DNA of 64,000 nt from Rozella allomycis CSF55 (GCA_000442015.1 KE560904.1:1-64000); one strand, 5' to 3'; positions 10,831 to 26,029 are shown, counted from the first letter of the stretch. Program-made: numbers and translations. Notes: generated by a model not told the origin, from the letters alone.

Positions 10831-13800
10831 TTAAACCAACTTTTCTGATGACAATTGGCGTTTGCAACGTTTGTATAGTTTACTGCTTGTATGCTTTCGT
10901 ATTTTTTTGAACCCCTTTGCAAGGAAAGGAACTAGGTAGTGTTCGCCAACAATAGAAATGACGAATTGTAAGACGAGTAAGCCCAGCATGATAACCATGA
11001 ACGAGTTTGGCAAGTCGATCAATTTCAACAAGTCATGAGTAAGAGACGCGGGCGAGAACATAACAAGCAAGTTTATGAGCAAGGCCAAGAGAAGACACGA
11101 TACAAAGCGTTCTATTTAAGAGAATGAATGTGAATACTGTTTGAAGTTATTGGCAACCTGAAAGGAGGACCAGAGCAGAATAGAAAGCCGTAGATGGCAT
11201 ACTGAAAATTCGCAAATAGAAAAAGAGCGGAATTTTCAAAGCTGGGAGTGTTTTTAGTGTCAGGAGCAGGTGGCATTGGAACGTATCTATAAAGTAACAA
11301 AAAAGGTGATACTCTGGCAATCTCTTTACAAGAATGAAAATAATTGATTGGAACAAGGCTTGAATAAATAAATGGAAAATGACAGAAAAGATTATTTTCG
11401 GGGCCATTAATCTTCCCGCTGGTCTCTTTCTAACTAAATGAAGACTTGGTTTTGAGTAGGCCACTAACTATGAAATTTCAGAAATAAAGATACTTGTTAT
11501 TGCGAGAGGCAAAACCAAAACGAGATCAATGTAAAGGAATTGAAAATCGCCTAATGTAGCACCGAAAAAGTATGAGAGACTGACGCTGGTGAATTGAATC
11601 ATAGAGTAAAGAGCCATAAACTTGAAGCAGCCAAAGGATGTGACGAGAGCCGCTCGACCATCTTTCATGATTTGGATGACGCCTTTAATGTCGATAGCTT
11701 TTTTGCAAGTGAAGGGAGCGGCAATTGAAGCGTCCGCATCACTTAGGGAAATGCCAACATCAGCAGCTTTGAGAGCCCCACAATCATTTGATCCATCGCC
11801 AACCATAGAAACACAATAACCAAATGAAATTAAAGTGTCGATTAAGAATAGTTTTTGGTCGGGTGACATTCTGGCAAAGACTCTGCATTTTTCTATTAAT
11901 TTAATATTTTCATCTTCTTTAGAAGCCAAAAGATAATCAAAGGCATCCCCTGTCATTACCAATTCAGCGTTTGAAGGAACGACAGAGTTTATGATTGAAT
12001 GATTTTTAGCGTCAGTGATTAAAAGTCTTCCATTTTTGATTTCAAGTTGAACAATTGAAGAATTTGAAGGAACAATTTTAACTTGTTCAGCAACTGCAAG
12101 GGCTGTCAGGACATTGTCGCCTGTGCTAATAATAGATTTACACCCAGCCACAGATAGATCTTTTAAAACAGAAAAAGATTCAGGTTTGATTTTGTTTGCC
12201 ATTATAATAAATCCAAGAAAGTTTAAATTGTTTTCTATTAATTGTCTATCATTGTAATTTTCATCTTGATTGATATTTTTGTATGCAACAGCAATAACTC
12301 TGTAGCCAAGACTAGTGTAAATTTTCAACTGAGAATCAAATAGATCTTTTTTTAGATCTACGCATAAGCCACGCAAAGATTCGGGGGCACCTTTAACATA
12401 AACTTTTAGATCGTTGCAATCTTTGCTCTGTACAATAACAGAAGTTCTTCTTAAACTGGCAATGAATTCATGAATTTTTAAAATAGAAAATGATTCTGAA
12501 TGATTCTTGTTGTGAATTATTGTTTCCAATTCATTTAATGGAGAATCTGAAATTTCCAATCCAGTCAATTCAAACATTTTAACATCGATTGGATCACCCA
12601 CTAGTTTGCCATCAACGTTGTGTAAAGAATGACAAGTGCTCATTGCAATAAACATTTCTCTATTTATTTCAGTAAATTTATCTTGATCATCACTTGAAAT
12701 AATTTTCATTTCTTCATAGCCAAACTGAACACCTTGGACGTCTAATCCTTCTTCTGTGATCGTTCCAGTCTTATCAAACACAATACAATTCAATCTTCCA
12801 CTAACATTAATTCTATTAATTGAAATCTATTAATTTACTTGTTTGGACTAATACAATAAATATGTTCAGATCTCAATCTTTTTAATGCATAAGAAATTCC
12901 AACACTCATTGTGGCTGGTAGTGCAGGGGGTATAGCTATAGTAAACAGATCTAAGGCTCTTTTCATTATATATCTCCACGAATTGCCAAATCTTATAAAA
13001 TTATAAATAGCCAAACAAAATCCAAGCCCAGCCAAAATTGCTAAAAATCCAACAAAATACAACGCATCTGAAAATAGTTTAGATGAATGTGGCTTGGGAA
13101 ACAAAATAGATCTAACCAAATTTCCCTTCAATGTACTAAATCTACTTTTAATAACCAACAATCTAACATTTCTTCTTCTCAACACCTTTGTTCCATGATA
13201 AACAACATGTCTCTCTAATCTCTCCAATGATTTCAAATTATTCTTAAACGTTTCTTTACTAACAGGCACTTTTGGAACTGGAACACTCTCCCCTGATTTC
13301 TGAAATTTCCTATTCTGTTACCTGTCAAAATACTTTCATCCATCAAACAATCCCCATCAACTATTATCGCATCACACGGTATCAATCCTTCAATTGGAAC
13401 AAAAATATCCCCAGGAACTAAATACTCACTCCCCACAGTCTCCTCTACATTGTCTCTAATCACTTTGACTTTAACATTGCTTTGACACATATTCTCCAAA
13501 TTAGCATAATTCTTTTGTATAAATTAAATCTCTTTTACTTTTCTTGTTTGATATAAAGTATCAATCAAACTCACAACAGTTATTACAAATATACAACTAG
13601 CATAATAGTAATATTCATCTGTAGACCACAAAATTATACTAAACAACTGAAACACATTGAATGGGTGCAAAATCTATTCAATTCATTCATTTAATCTCAC
13701 TTCATCCACAAGAATCAATCCCAACGACTTTTTTGGAATCTCAAGTTGATTCAATCCAAATATCTCAAGCTTCTCTTCAACTTCAAGCTTTCCAATTCCC

Positions 13801-14262
13801 TTTTTGTTCTTTTCAAAATCTTCATTCAAGGTTTGAAACATCCTATAAATCTCTACTCTCTCACTTACCCTGTATCAACAAACTCATCTCGACCTTCATC
13901 ATACATCATCCGAACACAACAATAGTCAAAGTACACCCGTCTCTTCACTCGTCTCATTTCTAATGTATTGTTAATACCGTCATAATCTCCACCTCTTTCC
14001 ACTCTCACTATCATCCTCTGTCCATACGAATTCTATTTCCTCAAATTCCAAATTTTACCGTCACACACACATAATTCGCATATTTTATTAAACATTCATC
14101 ATAATATATCTTCCATTTAAACCACCGTTGCAACAGAAATAATAGCCCAAATGTCATCACACTCCCAAACACAAATATCCCATACTTCACTCGACTAAAT
14201 AATAACCCCTGTATCGTTGCGTGTATGTCATGGCCCAGCGTCACACGTTGCGTTGTTGTCAT
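10831..14262 (-). CDS. P5B-type transport ATPase (ATP13A2/Ypk9 family)
   Basis: A large gene of many exons. The first (ATG at 14262) gives a hydrophobic hairpin ending [15 protein letters not shown]. Later exons add [14 protein letters not shown] and the actuator region with [14 protein letters not shown] spliced across a short intron near 13320. They also add membrane segment 4 with the P5B hallmark PPALP, the phosphorylation site [12 protein letters not shown], the hinge [16 protein letters not shown], and C-terminal membrane helices to 10831. PPALP (rather than PPELP) points to P5B enzymes. These are lysosome/vacuole polyamine exporters in animals and yeast. The catalytic Asp, TGE and GDGxND motifs are all intact. 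Exon boundaries in the C-terminal 600 bp are less certain. Confidence 0.9.
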
Positions 14263-14574
14263 CGACTTGCAAGTAAAAAACTTTCAAAATAATAACTTGG
14301 AAATTTCACAAATCAGAACTTTATTTTTATTCGCCCCCGGTAAATGATCACGTGAACAAAAGAGTTTGGAAATAAAAATGTGAGAATAGGAAAATATTTA
14401 TATTCAATGCCAGAATAATAGATCCGCAAGTTTTTGATGGGGCTATAAATAGTGTCAATAAAAGTAAATTAACAATCAATTAAATATTGATTCATCTGCA
14501 TATTTTTTCAGTTTATATTCAAATAAATTCTTTGAAAACTTGTTTTTAATGCACAATCGAACTTCAGCCACTAT
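14263..14574. promoter_or_regulatory. Divergent intergenic region between the P5B-ATPase and the UMP-CMP kinase
   Basis: About 310 bp between two ATGs that point away from each other. It is the likely shared promoter region. It is A+T-rich with no recognisable motif beyond that, and no small gene is evident. Confidence 0.4.
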
Positions 14575-15582
<1,008 letters not shown>

Positions 15583-15620
15583 TAAATAAATATTTTATTT
15601 TCCTAATTTCTCCTGCTGTG

Positions 15621-16046
15621 TTATCCCATTGAGAGTATCTGAGTCAATTTATCAATGATCCATTTTTGTTGATTTATTCTCTTCTCAATTTCGGTATCAA
15701 GAGAAGATAATTTATTTGATAACCAATCTTCCTCACCTAAATTAATTATTTGCCTTGGATGGCACTCTTCATCGTTTTGGACTTTCAATTCTTGTTCTTG
15801 AAGTTTCAGTTCTTCAATATACAGCCTTGTGTACTGAACTATTTCCAATTTAGTCAAATTAGAATTTTGTTTGATCAATGGATTAACAGATTTCAACCGA
15901 TTCAAAACGTCATTGAATTGCTTTCTGGCTTGCCTTTCTTGCAATTTTCGCCTATGTCTTTTCCTGGCTTCATTATCGGCTTCATTTAGTGCTTATTTTA
16001 TTACAGAATTAAATTTACGATCAAGTTGAAACGGTACTACTTTCAT
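15621..16046 (-). CDS. Small bHLH transcription factor
   Basis: Two exons joined across a 27-nt intron: MKVVPFQLD joined to a basic region and helix-loop-helix. The basic region (NEARKRHRRKLQERQARK) has R/K-rich spacing. Helix 1 is FNDVLNRLKSV, the loop is NPLIKQNSN, and helix 2 is LTKLEIVQYTRLYIEELKLQEQ, where K-L-E-I is the usual start. A coiled tail follows (ISSLDTEIEKRI-like pattern). At roughly 130 residues it is a minimal dimerising DNA-binding factor. The basic region lacks a clear class A/B E-box Glu signature, so its target site is not predictable. Confidence 0.75.
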
Positions 16047-16081
16047 ACAAGAGAAATGCCAAGAATAGAAACGGCAATTTA

Positions 16082-17452
16082 TTAAGATGTTTCAGTTGAA
16101 ACAAGTAGATCTTTGGGTAAGAAATAAGCGCCTTGCTGAACATATGTTTTTAAGTGAAAAAGCCTTCCAGGGCTGAACAACGAAGCTGCCATTGGATGTT
16201 CCGAAAGCTTCTTGATAATATCATATTTCCAAATGGTCCCTGTTTTAGTGGTATCACGATCTCTATTAAGTAAATATTCAAAATAGTTGTTTTTATTGAC
16301 CATATCCTTTTAAAATAGAATCTAAAGGTTTACCGTAACAGCCCAATCAAAGTGACAAAGTGAGAATAGAACTTTGAACGCTGGTATCCTAATATCATCA
16401 TCGGGATTAGTTGCTATTGATAATAAGAAACTTAAAGCAGATGTTTCGCAACCAATTTCATAATACAAAGCACGGCAAAATTCACTCCCACTTGAGATTA
16501 GCCCTCGGCAGTTGAAAATATTTTCTAAAGAGAGTAAGCATGCAGACCTCTTTTCAGCTACTGAATGAATGCATTCAGTTATCAGTCTGGAAATCATATC
16601 CTTCCCTTGGATCTTTATGTTCCTTACAATAACAGCAGTTTCAATATCTGAGCAAATTGAACCAATAGCAGACCACGCATTGTTTTGAACGATTAAATCA
16701 GCGCACTGTGTGCAGTAATATATAGAATTTATAATTATGTTTAAATTAACGATTGAACTGAATTCTTTGGTTGCAGAAAAGGCTAGTAAGAATTTCAGAC
16801 AGGAACTTAAAATTAATGAATCACAGTAATATTCATTGGATTCTGGTAGAAAGTTCAAAATCAATTGAGGAAGCTGGTAATAAAGAAGAACGGAAACACC
16901 ATTTGGGACCTGACAAATCTTAGTTGTATAGGCGAATCTTTAGTACTTGGTTACACAACTCAATGGCATTCATTTGTGTCAGCAAATCTTCTTTCATAAT
17001 TTTCTCGGGGAATGTTTGCAACAAGCCAAGCGAATTTCCCCACTCTGGATTCACACAAGACAACTGACCAAAAAGGTCCATAATCCTGAAATATATGATT
17101 TGATCGCTGTATTACATAATTTTTAAGATTACTCTAATCCAGAGCTAATTACGGCGTCTAAAACCTTTGACGTAAATAAGTTTAACCGTAAGCTTCCCAG
17201 TTTTGCAAGAAATGAAACCACTTTATCACCCCAGTCTTCGTCCTTTATATGTGAAATCAAATTCAGAACAAATTCTTCGTCCACATAGTTTATGCCTGCG
17301 GCATCATCAAAAAGCTTGAAACAGCATTTCAGGGCCTCGTATCGAATATCACTTTGAAAATCATTTAAGGCTGTATATAGTAGTTCCTTTTGTTGGGTGT
17401 ATATTTCAACAAACGAAAGTGCCTGAATTTCCTCTTTTGAAGGATAGTGCAT
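16082..17452 (-). CDS. PSMD5: 26S proteasome assembly chaperone PSMD5/S5b
   Basis: Four or five exons give an all-helical HEAT/ARM-like protein. The C-terminus is diagnostic: FEYLLNRDRDTTKTGTIWKY followed by HLKTYVQQGAYFL corresponds to the PSMD5 ending with EYLLDRSTETTKEG and LRAYLKEGPYYV. Intron 16304-16330 (27 nt) was phased. PSMD5/S5b binds the base ATPase Rpt1-Rpt2 during assembly of the 19S regulatory particle. The N-terminal exon starts MHYPSKEEIQALSF. The exon arrangement between 16865 and 17128 is not fully resolved. Confidence 0.85.
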
Positions 17453-17594
17453 ATTTTTATTGTATTTTCAGAAATTTCAGTGGTCAAAATTTAAGCATAG
17501 CTAAAATTAATGCATTAGATTTTATGTTTTGATAAATAAACTTTAGATTAAGTTTGGATGCCTTTTCGTGACCCTGGTTTTTGATAAATACTAA

Positions 17595-19629
<2,035 letters not shown>

Positions 19630-19811
19630 TCAAAAATATTTTTCATATAGGTTAAAAAAATAAATAAAAATCCAAAAAAATTAAAAAATAGAAAAAAGAT
19701 TAAATGATATTCCAAATAAATAAATTTTCGCTTCATCATCTTTTTATCTTCTTGGTTTTCCATATTAAATTCTAGTCTTGGCTATATAGCTAAACCCTGG
19801 TCGTCGTCACC

Positions 19812-20709
19812 ATGGACAGTCAAATAGTTGAAAACAACGCAGAGTCTTTCACAGACTCTATAAGATCAGAACTAAAATGTCCTATTTGCCTAGGAATTTT
19901 GAAAAACCCGTATACCACAATAGAGGTAGTTTTAGCTATTTTCTTTTTAAAAGTGTCTACATCGATTTTGTTACACTTGCATTGACACATCTTTACGTAA
20001 AAATAAACGTGAGTGCCCTACATGCCGAGCAAAGTGCCCTTCGAGGAGATCCCTTAGACCGGATTTTAGGTATTCCATGATCATCAACACGCTATTTCCT
20101 GATTTAAAGGCGTACGAAGATAATCAAGTAGAAGTATATAAAGGTTTTAATAGGATTCGTGGATGGTAATCGAGAATAAGGAAATCGCAATGAAATGGCG
20201 CCAGCATGTGTCATCTGTAAGTACATAATCTGATACTGATGTAGATCAGAAATAAAAGTTCTAAAAAGACTCCGAATAAATTTAATATAACCCCGAATAA
20301 GCGTGACAGGTCCCACGATATCGAGACACCGCCAAAGCCAAAGCACGTGAAGCATGAACTATGCTTGGAAATTAAACTTTCAACTTTTCCAAATGATAGA
20401 GTAACACCTTCACTTGAAAAATCATACCTTAAAACTATTGAAAGATGTCTTGGTAAGGATCATCTTGTTGTAATAACAAAGTTCGCCATGTACGCTCATA
20501 CTTGAGTGTGACGCTATTCAAAGGTGAAAACAAGGGTAATCCGATTATTATTTCTTAAGCCAGACTTGCAGATTTATTATAACAAGAATAATTCCTTCAA
20601 GAAGCTCTCTGATGACTTTATGATTTTAGATCTCGTTCAGTCGGGTGAAGTGCTTAGGAAAGATCTTTGTTTGTACTATTCTATTGTAGATAATATCATA
20701 AAACAATAA
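19812..20709 (+). CDS. RING-RAWUL protein, PRC1-type E3 ubiquitin ligase (RING1/PCGF-like)
   Basis: The first exon has SELKCPICLGILKNPYTT. A 28-nt intron then joins CLHRFCYTCID and ECPTCRAKCPSRRSLRPD, completing a C3HC4 RING whose SRRSLRPD extension is characteristic of RING1-class proteins. After two further introns and a basic linker comes a RAWUL-type ubiquitin-like domain: strands around ELCLEIKLSTF, then LQIYYN, and the ending KLSDDFMILDLV...DLCLYYS. RING1 and PCGF proteins pair through RING to ubiquitylate histone H2A, while RAWUL binds chromatin partners. The total is about 250 residues. The intron near 20510 is only loosely resolved. Confidence 0.75.
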
Positions 20710-20815
20710 TTTATTTATGTAATCTCGTTAATACTTTCTCCCATTCATCAATTACATTTTTCTCTCCCGATAAGCAGATTGCAAAATCCAAAGTCTTGAC
20801 GATGATTTCTATTCA

Positions 20816-22495
20816 TTAAATAACTTTATTTTTACGATTTTCATTTTCTTTTGACGCAGTAAAGGGCTTTTGTAGTTTCCATTCTTTCCCTGCCTTTACA
20901 TTGTCACGCNCCTTTCCTGCCTTTAAATTGTCACGCGTGCCTCTGCATTGAAGAATCACATCTGTGAGTAGAATAAAGTAATAAACTTTATTCTTTTCTG
21001 TTCCTTTTTCATTAATGATGAAAATTTTTACTTGAATCATTTCTTGTATAATATTTTAAGCATAAAGCGCTTTCTATTAATAGTTTTCTGTGGGGTTTGA
21101 TGATCTATCTATGAGCCCCAACAATTACTTTTACTTGTTCCTCTTGCTTTAGTTTTAACGCTATTTCATAAAGTCTGGATGCATTTTCATATTCTCTCTT
21201 TTTGTCGTTAATTTCATTTGTTCTTTTTAGAAGCTCTTTTAATGCTTGCGTAAGATTTTGGTAGTCTTCGTGATCAACGTTGGTGCAGCTTATTAGGCTT
21301 TGTAATAACAGACAATATCTTGGGATTCTTTGAAAGGGCATCATCAAGTAAGAAATTAAATCAACTTGAGAATGCCTTAAATGTCTTTTCCTTTCTTCTG
21401 CAAAATCAAAAACATTCTTTCTTTTCAAACATTGGCGCCAAACATCAACAGCAGTTTCAAAATTATTTATATAACTTAAATACAGTGAAGTATAATTTGA
21501 GAATTGTTGAAAACATCTACCAAGCATTTTTTCTTCTGTTAATGGATCCTTTACTCTATTGTTACAGTTCAATTTACATGCATCAACTTTGGAAGGAAAT
21601 GTTCCTTGTGGAGTTTCAAAATGGAAGAAAAGTTTGAAAAAACTTGCTTGATTTCACTATTGTAATAATTGAAGTCATTTACGTTGGATAAAGAATCATT
21701 TTTCTTTTAGAAGATATCGACGAAATGGAAAATTCAAGAGGTTTCAAATAGAGCTGCATCACACACGAGAATTCAATTTACGTTATCGACAACCATCAAA
21801 TGGTCGACATACGTTTCTTCTGTAGAAATTATTTCTTTAATAACATGATGTCTCTTTAAAATTACTGTCTCTTCAATTTCCTCAATTTTGAAACTTGATT
21901 CTCGAGTATAAAGAACAGGCGTATTATCCACTGTATCAATCAAGCCCATTCGTTCCAATGACCATTTCATGTTTCTTAATGTTTCTGGTGAATCGCCTAT
22001 CGACTCTTCAGAAAAAGATTCAGTCTTTTCTGTAGATATTACGCTGCTCATGGACATTGTATGATTTCTATAAAGGGGAATAACTTTTACATCAATCGAC
22101 TCTGTTATTGGAGCAAATCTTTTCCATTTTTCACTCAACGATTCATTAGAGTATGTACTATTCATCGAGTCATTCATTGAAACATTTTTTGCATTTTCAG
22201 ATTCATAATATTTCTCTTCAACTTCAGATGTCACAAGGCCTTTCATATTCTGATCAATCAGTACATCATGATTAAATTCTTCAAAACCTTTTTCATGTTC
22301 CAATGAATCTTTATTAATTTTTGTATTTTTTGAAATATCTCCTAATTTACTCCACAAAGTAATCAAAAGAATTATACTGATTATGGTGTAATAGTCTACT
22401 ATTGAATAAGAAATTCTCAGTGCTATGACAAATGCTATCACCAAAATATAATCTCGCATTCTCTTGTGCCCTCTTTGGTTTCCAGGAGAATTCAT
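20816..22495 (-). CDS. Membrane-anchored Dbl-family RhoGEF (DH-PH)
   Basis: The N-terminus (from the ATG at 22495) has two hydrophobic helices around residues 16-50, then a long Ser/Glu-rich linker. A DH domain begins HVIKEIISTEETYVDHL and continues across small exons (YLKPLEFSI, QVFSNFSSILKLHKEHFL) to PFQRIPRYCLLLQSLI, the conserved CR3 helix. A short PH domain follows in exons at 20816-21100 (HRKLLIESALCLKYY, NKVYYFILLTDVILQCRGT, EWKLQKPF). The N at 20910 lies in the PH coding region between two near-identical direct copies, so that stretch is counted twice in the assembly. It should activate Rho-type GTPases at a membrane; the specific GTPase is unknown. Confidence 0.82.
20910..20910. other. 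Assembly gap with overlapping contig ends
   Basis: About 26 bp to the left of the N is repeated directly to its right with one or two differences. The repeat falls inside the PH domain of the RhoGEF, which makes an unmerged overlap more likely than a real tandem duplication. Confidence 0.75.
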
Positions 22496-22541
22496 CTATA
22501 AATGGACTGGATTAACTTTGCCACAAAGAGGTTAATATAAA

Positions 22542-23539
22542 ATGGAAATTAAAACTACACAAGATGCATTAAACTTTATTAATTCATGTGACACGTTTTT
22601 GTTTGATTGCGATGGTAAAAAACAATTTGATTACTAAATAGGCGTCCTTTGGAATGGCTCCCATGTTATTCCGAAATCGGTAGAGCTTTTGTCATACCTT
22701 AAATCAAAAGTACAAATATTCTTGGCTTACAATTCAGGGAAAGAGAACAGTCCTTGTGTCAAACAATAGTACTTCCTCAAGAAAGGGTTATTTGAAAAAG
22801 TTGGAAGCGATGAAATTCTCAGTCAATGAAGATGATATTTTTCCATCTTCGTATGCAGCTGCTTATTATCTTAAAGAAATTGAAAAATTAAAGCCAAATG
22901 ATAAAGTTTATGTAGTTGGAATGGGCGGAATTGTTGATGAGCTTGAATTGGCAGGATTTGAAACATTAGGCATTACAGTAAAAGGAAAAATATGATATGA
23001 TAGGATAATGTCACGGAACACACATTTTCTGCGGCTAATGAACTTTTGAATAAATTTGATCCCAATGTAAAGGCAGTAGTTGTTGGTTTTGATCTTCATA
23101 TGAATTATGCAAAGTTGGCAAGAGCATTTGATCAACTAAATAGAAATTCAGACTGCAAGTTTATTGCTACAAATGATGACTCTACTTTTCCTATTCAGGG
23201 TGGTGTGTTGCCAGGTACCGGTGCCTGGGTAGCGGCCTTGAAAGAATGCTCGCAAAAGGAACCAGTTATAACTGGCAAGCCTTCTACTCATTTGTTCAAC
23301 GCATTGAAAAAGTTCTACGGTCTTGAGACTGACAAAACTTGTATGATTGGTGACAGGTACTGTTTGATAATATAAAAGATAGAATTGACACGGACATAGC
23401 ATTTGGGAAAAATCATGGAATGAAATCACTGCTAGTGTTAACTGGAATATCATCAAGATCTTCTCTTGAAAACACTCCTTTAAAGCCAGATTATCATATA
23501 GAATCAGTCACAAAACTATTTGAATTAATAAATACATAA
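22542..23539 (+). CDS. PHO13: HAD-type 4-nitrophenylphosphatase / phosphoglycolate phosphatase (Pho13)
   Basis: HAD motif I is FLFDCDGVLW, split by a 27-nt intron after DCD. Motif II is LVSNNSTSS. The Pho13 cap domain includes FPSSYAAAYYL, VVVGFDLHMNYAKL, FIATNDDSTFP and GTGAWVAAL, followed by KPSTHLFNAL and motif IV MIGDRLDTDI. The length of about 300 residues is normal. Pho13/PGP proteins dephosphorylate 2-phosphoglycolate and other by-products of glycolysis, a metabolite-repair role in the cytosol. It is divergent from the RhoGEF, with only 46 bp between the ATGs. Confidence 0.93.
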
Positions 23540-23636
23540 TCCTTTTATCACTATATAATCATCCGACTATAGATCTACATCGCAATCAGAAGCGAAATTC
23601 ATCAGCCACATCTGCCCTAGCAACAAAATTGTTTGG

Positions 23637-26004
23637 ATGTCCTTCTTCGACTGCAACACCGGCCAATTCGTTGATTATTCTATAGGAGAGAAAATTATTG
23701 CTTCATCAAAAGTCTGCGACGGTTACCTGGATTGTCCTAACCTATCTGACGAGTCTTACTCTAATCAGTGTTCCGTTGATGCTAACACTTTAGTGATATT
23801 CTGGGCCGTAGTAGCTTCTTTGCTTATCGTATTTTGCACTTTTGCCTTTGCAAAATATCTTTTGATCCCAACGTACAAGCAACAAATAAGAGCTATGCAA
23901 CCCGTTTCTTACATAGTCGCATCATCAGGATGNTTTAATCGCATTTTGCACTTTTGCCTTTGCCAAGTATCTTTTGATACCAACGTACAAACAGCAAATA
24001 AGAGCTATGCAACCCGTTTCTTACATAGTCGCATCATCAGGATGTTTAATTGGATTGACTTTACCATATTTTCTACCAAGATATCCAAGTTTTCAAATTG
24101 TTCAAGCTGAGGTGTGGATCTCCATGATATCATTCTACGCGGTTAGTTCAAGTGTTTTAGGAAGACTGCATCGCCTATCTAAAATATTTCTTTCAAAAAC
24201 ACCCAGGAAAATGAAGTACTCAAATGCTGCTTTAATGTTTCGTATAGTATCCGGATTTGTTTTACTTGTGGTTTTGTTGATATTGTTTCTAGTTACTCAG
24301 TCATTAGGTGTTTTATATTCCATTGTTGCCTTTAACTTTATCGTTGTATTTGGAGCTATTTATTTGCTCTTTTTACTGAGAAAGATCAAAAATCGTTTTC
24401 ACAGGGGCTCGCAAGATTTGTTTTTAGTGTTAACCATTTTGATAAGCTTGGCATTTGGCCTTACAACAGTTCTTAGTGATCCATCCTCATTCAAGAATGG
24501 AGAAAGAAGAATGAGTACCATTATGGGTTCAACATTATCATTTCTATCCTTGATTTACAACACTGTTATCATTTTGGCGTCGGTTCGACTGGCGAAAGAA
24601 GAGTTTGATAGTAACTATACGACTGATTATGGTGTAATATCTCATTCAACTTATGCAAATAATCCTAACCCTAGGGAGGCCATTGCCAAATGTTTAAAAT
24701 CTATTAGCGAGGTGTTTGGTGGAGCCCGAGCTCCTTCAGTTCTTTTTGTAGGATTCACTGAAACGTATGACTTCAAAGAAATTCAAAAAGCTATTATTGA
24801 AGAAGCTGTTGATGGCACTCCGTTTATTGGGGTGTCTAGTTGTTTAGGGGTTATGTCGAATGCGTCAACATCTCCAATGAATGGTGCTCCTTACTGTGGT
24901 TTATGGGCCTTGCATGATCCCAACGGAATATACTTAACAGGCTTTGCAGCATGTAGAGAAAATACACACGAAGGATGGTTTGAATGCGGTGTTAATGCAG
25001 TGCAACATGCTCTTAGTCAATTGGACAAAGACAAGCTTCTCCCAGAGTTTGAGAAGAAGCCTGATTGTGTTTGGATGCATGCAACTCCCGGAGATGAAGA
25101 GAGAGTTATCGCTGGTATTCAGAGTATATTGGGAACAAAGGTGACAATTGCAGGAGGATCTGCAGCAGATAATACAATTTCTGGTCGTTGGGCTTCGATA
25201 TCACAACATGGTACTACTCAAAATGGAGTGAATGTTTGTTTATTATGGAGTAGTGTTGTCACGCAAAGTTTGTTTTATTGTGGTTACAAATCAACTAAAA
25301 CATCTGCAACTGTCACCAAAGCCGGGCATCGTAATATTATCGAACTGGATGGAAAACCAGCGGCAGAAGTTTACAATCAATGGACAGGAAATCTTTACGA
25401 GGAATACTTGAAAAAATCTGGAAATATTCTGGCGCAGTCTACATTCTTTCCATTAGGGCGCCAGGTTGGGGTAGACGTTGAAGATATGCCTTGTTATCAA
25501 ATGTTGCATCCTGAAACAATCAACACCAAGCACGAAGTTTCACTGTTTGCCGCGGTTAAAGAAGGAGAGAAGATTGAATTAATGAGAGGAACGGAAGCGT
25601 CTATTGTCAATGATATTAGCAAAGTTTGTCGAAGGTTGATGTTAAATAGTGGATTTTCACCTAATGAAATTAAAGGCGCGTTGGTCATTTATTGTGCTGG
25701 TTGTATGTTAGCATCAAAGGATCATATTGAAAAGGTGATTAAAAGTATGAATTCAACTTTAAATAATGCTCCGTTTATTGGTACTTTCAACTTTGGAGAA
25801 CAAGGTCGTTATCCTAATGGTGATGTTGGGCATGGGAATTTGATGTTTTCTGTGTTGTTGTTTTCAAGCAATCCCAAAGTAGTTCTCAGAAACCCCAAAG
25901 AAGGAGTTGTGATCAAGAAGAACTTATCAAAAAGTGGTACTCATTTATTGGATAGCGCACCTTTGCAGTCAATAAAATCAGCAAGAACTTTATCATCCAA
26001 ATAA
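23637..26004 (+). CDS. LDLa - 7TM (class C-like) - FIST receptor
   Basis: The predicted protein is about 750 residues once the artificial duplication at the N (23933) is discounted. The N-terminus has an LDL-receptor class A signature (VCDGYLDC...LSDE) with further Cys upstream and downstream. Hydrophobic helices follow: one before KYLLIPTYKQQIRAMQP, then VSYIVASSG, a third ending GRLHRLSKIF, and four more up to IYNTVIILASVRLAKEEF. The loop ending RLHRLSKIF recalls the second intracellular side of class C receptors. The C-terminal 400 residues are a FIST_N/FIST_C module (SVLFVGFTETYD, TPFIGVSSCLGVMS, TIAGGSAADN, NEIKGALVIYCAGC, PFIGTFNFGEQG). FIST domains are ligand-sensing modules known mainly from bacterial signalling proteins. 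Signal transduction is inference. No classical signal peptide was found before the ATG. Confidence 0.8.
23933..23933. other. Assembly gap with ~105-bp overlapping contig ends
   Basis: Roughly 105 bp to the left (about 23827-23932) recurs to the right (about 23939-24044) with about six substitutions, most of them silent in the receptor frame. This is the picture expected when two contigs carrying different alleles fail to merge. The reading frame is broken only by this junction. Confidence 0.85.
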
Positions 26005-26029
26005 ACAGTCAATTTCATTTTATATATAA

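Noticed and set aside
21105-21572. RhoGEF lacking a PH domain
   Set aside because: Further exons at 20816-21100, interrupted by the N at 20910, encode a PH-like segment that splices in frame.
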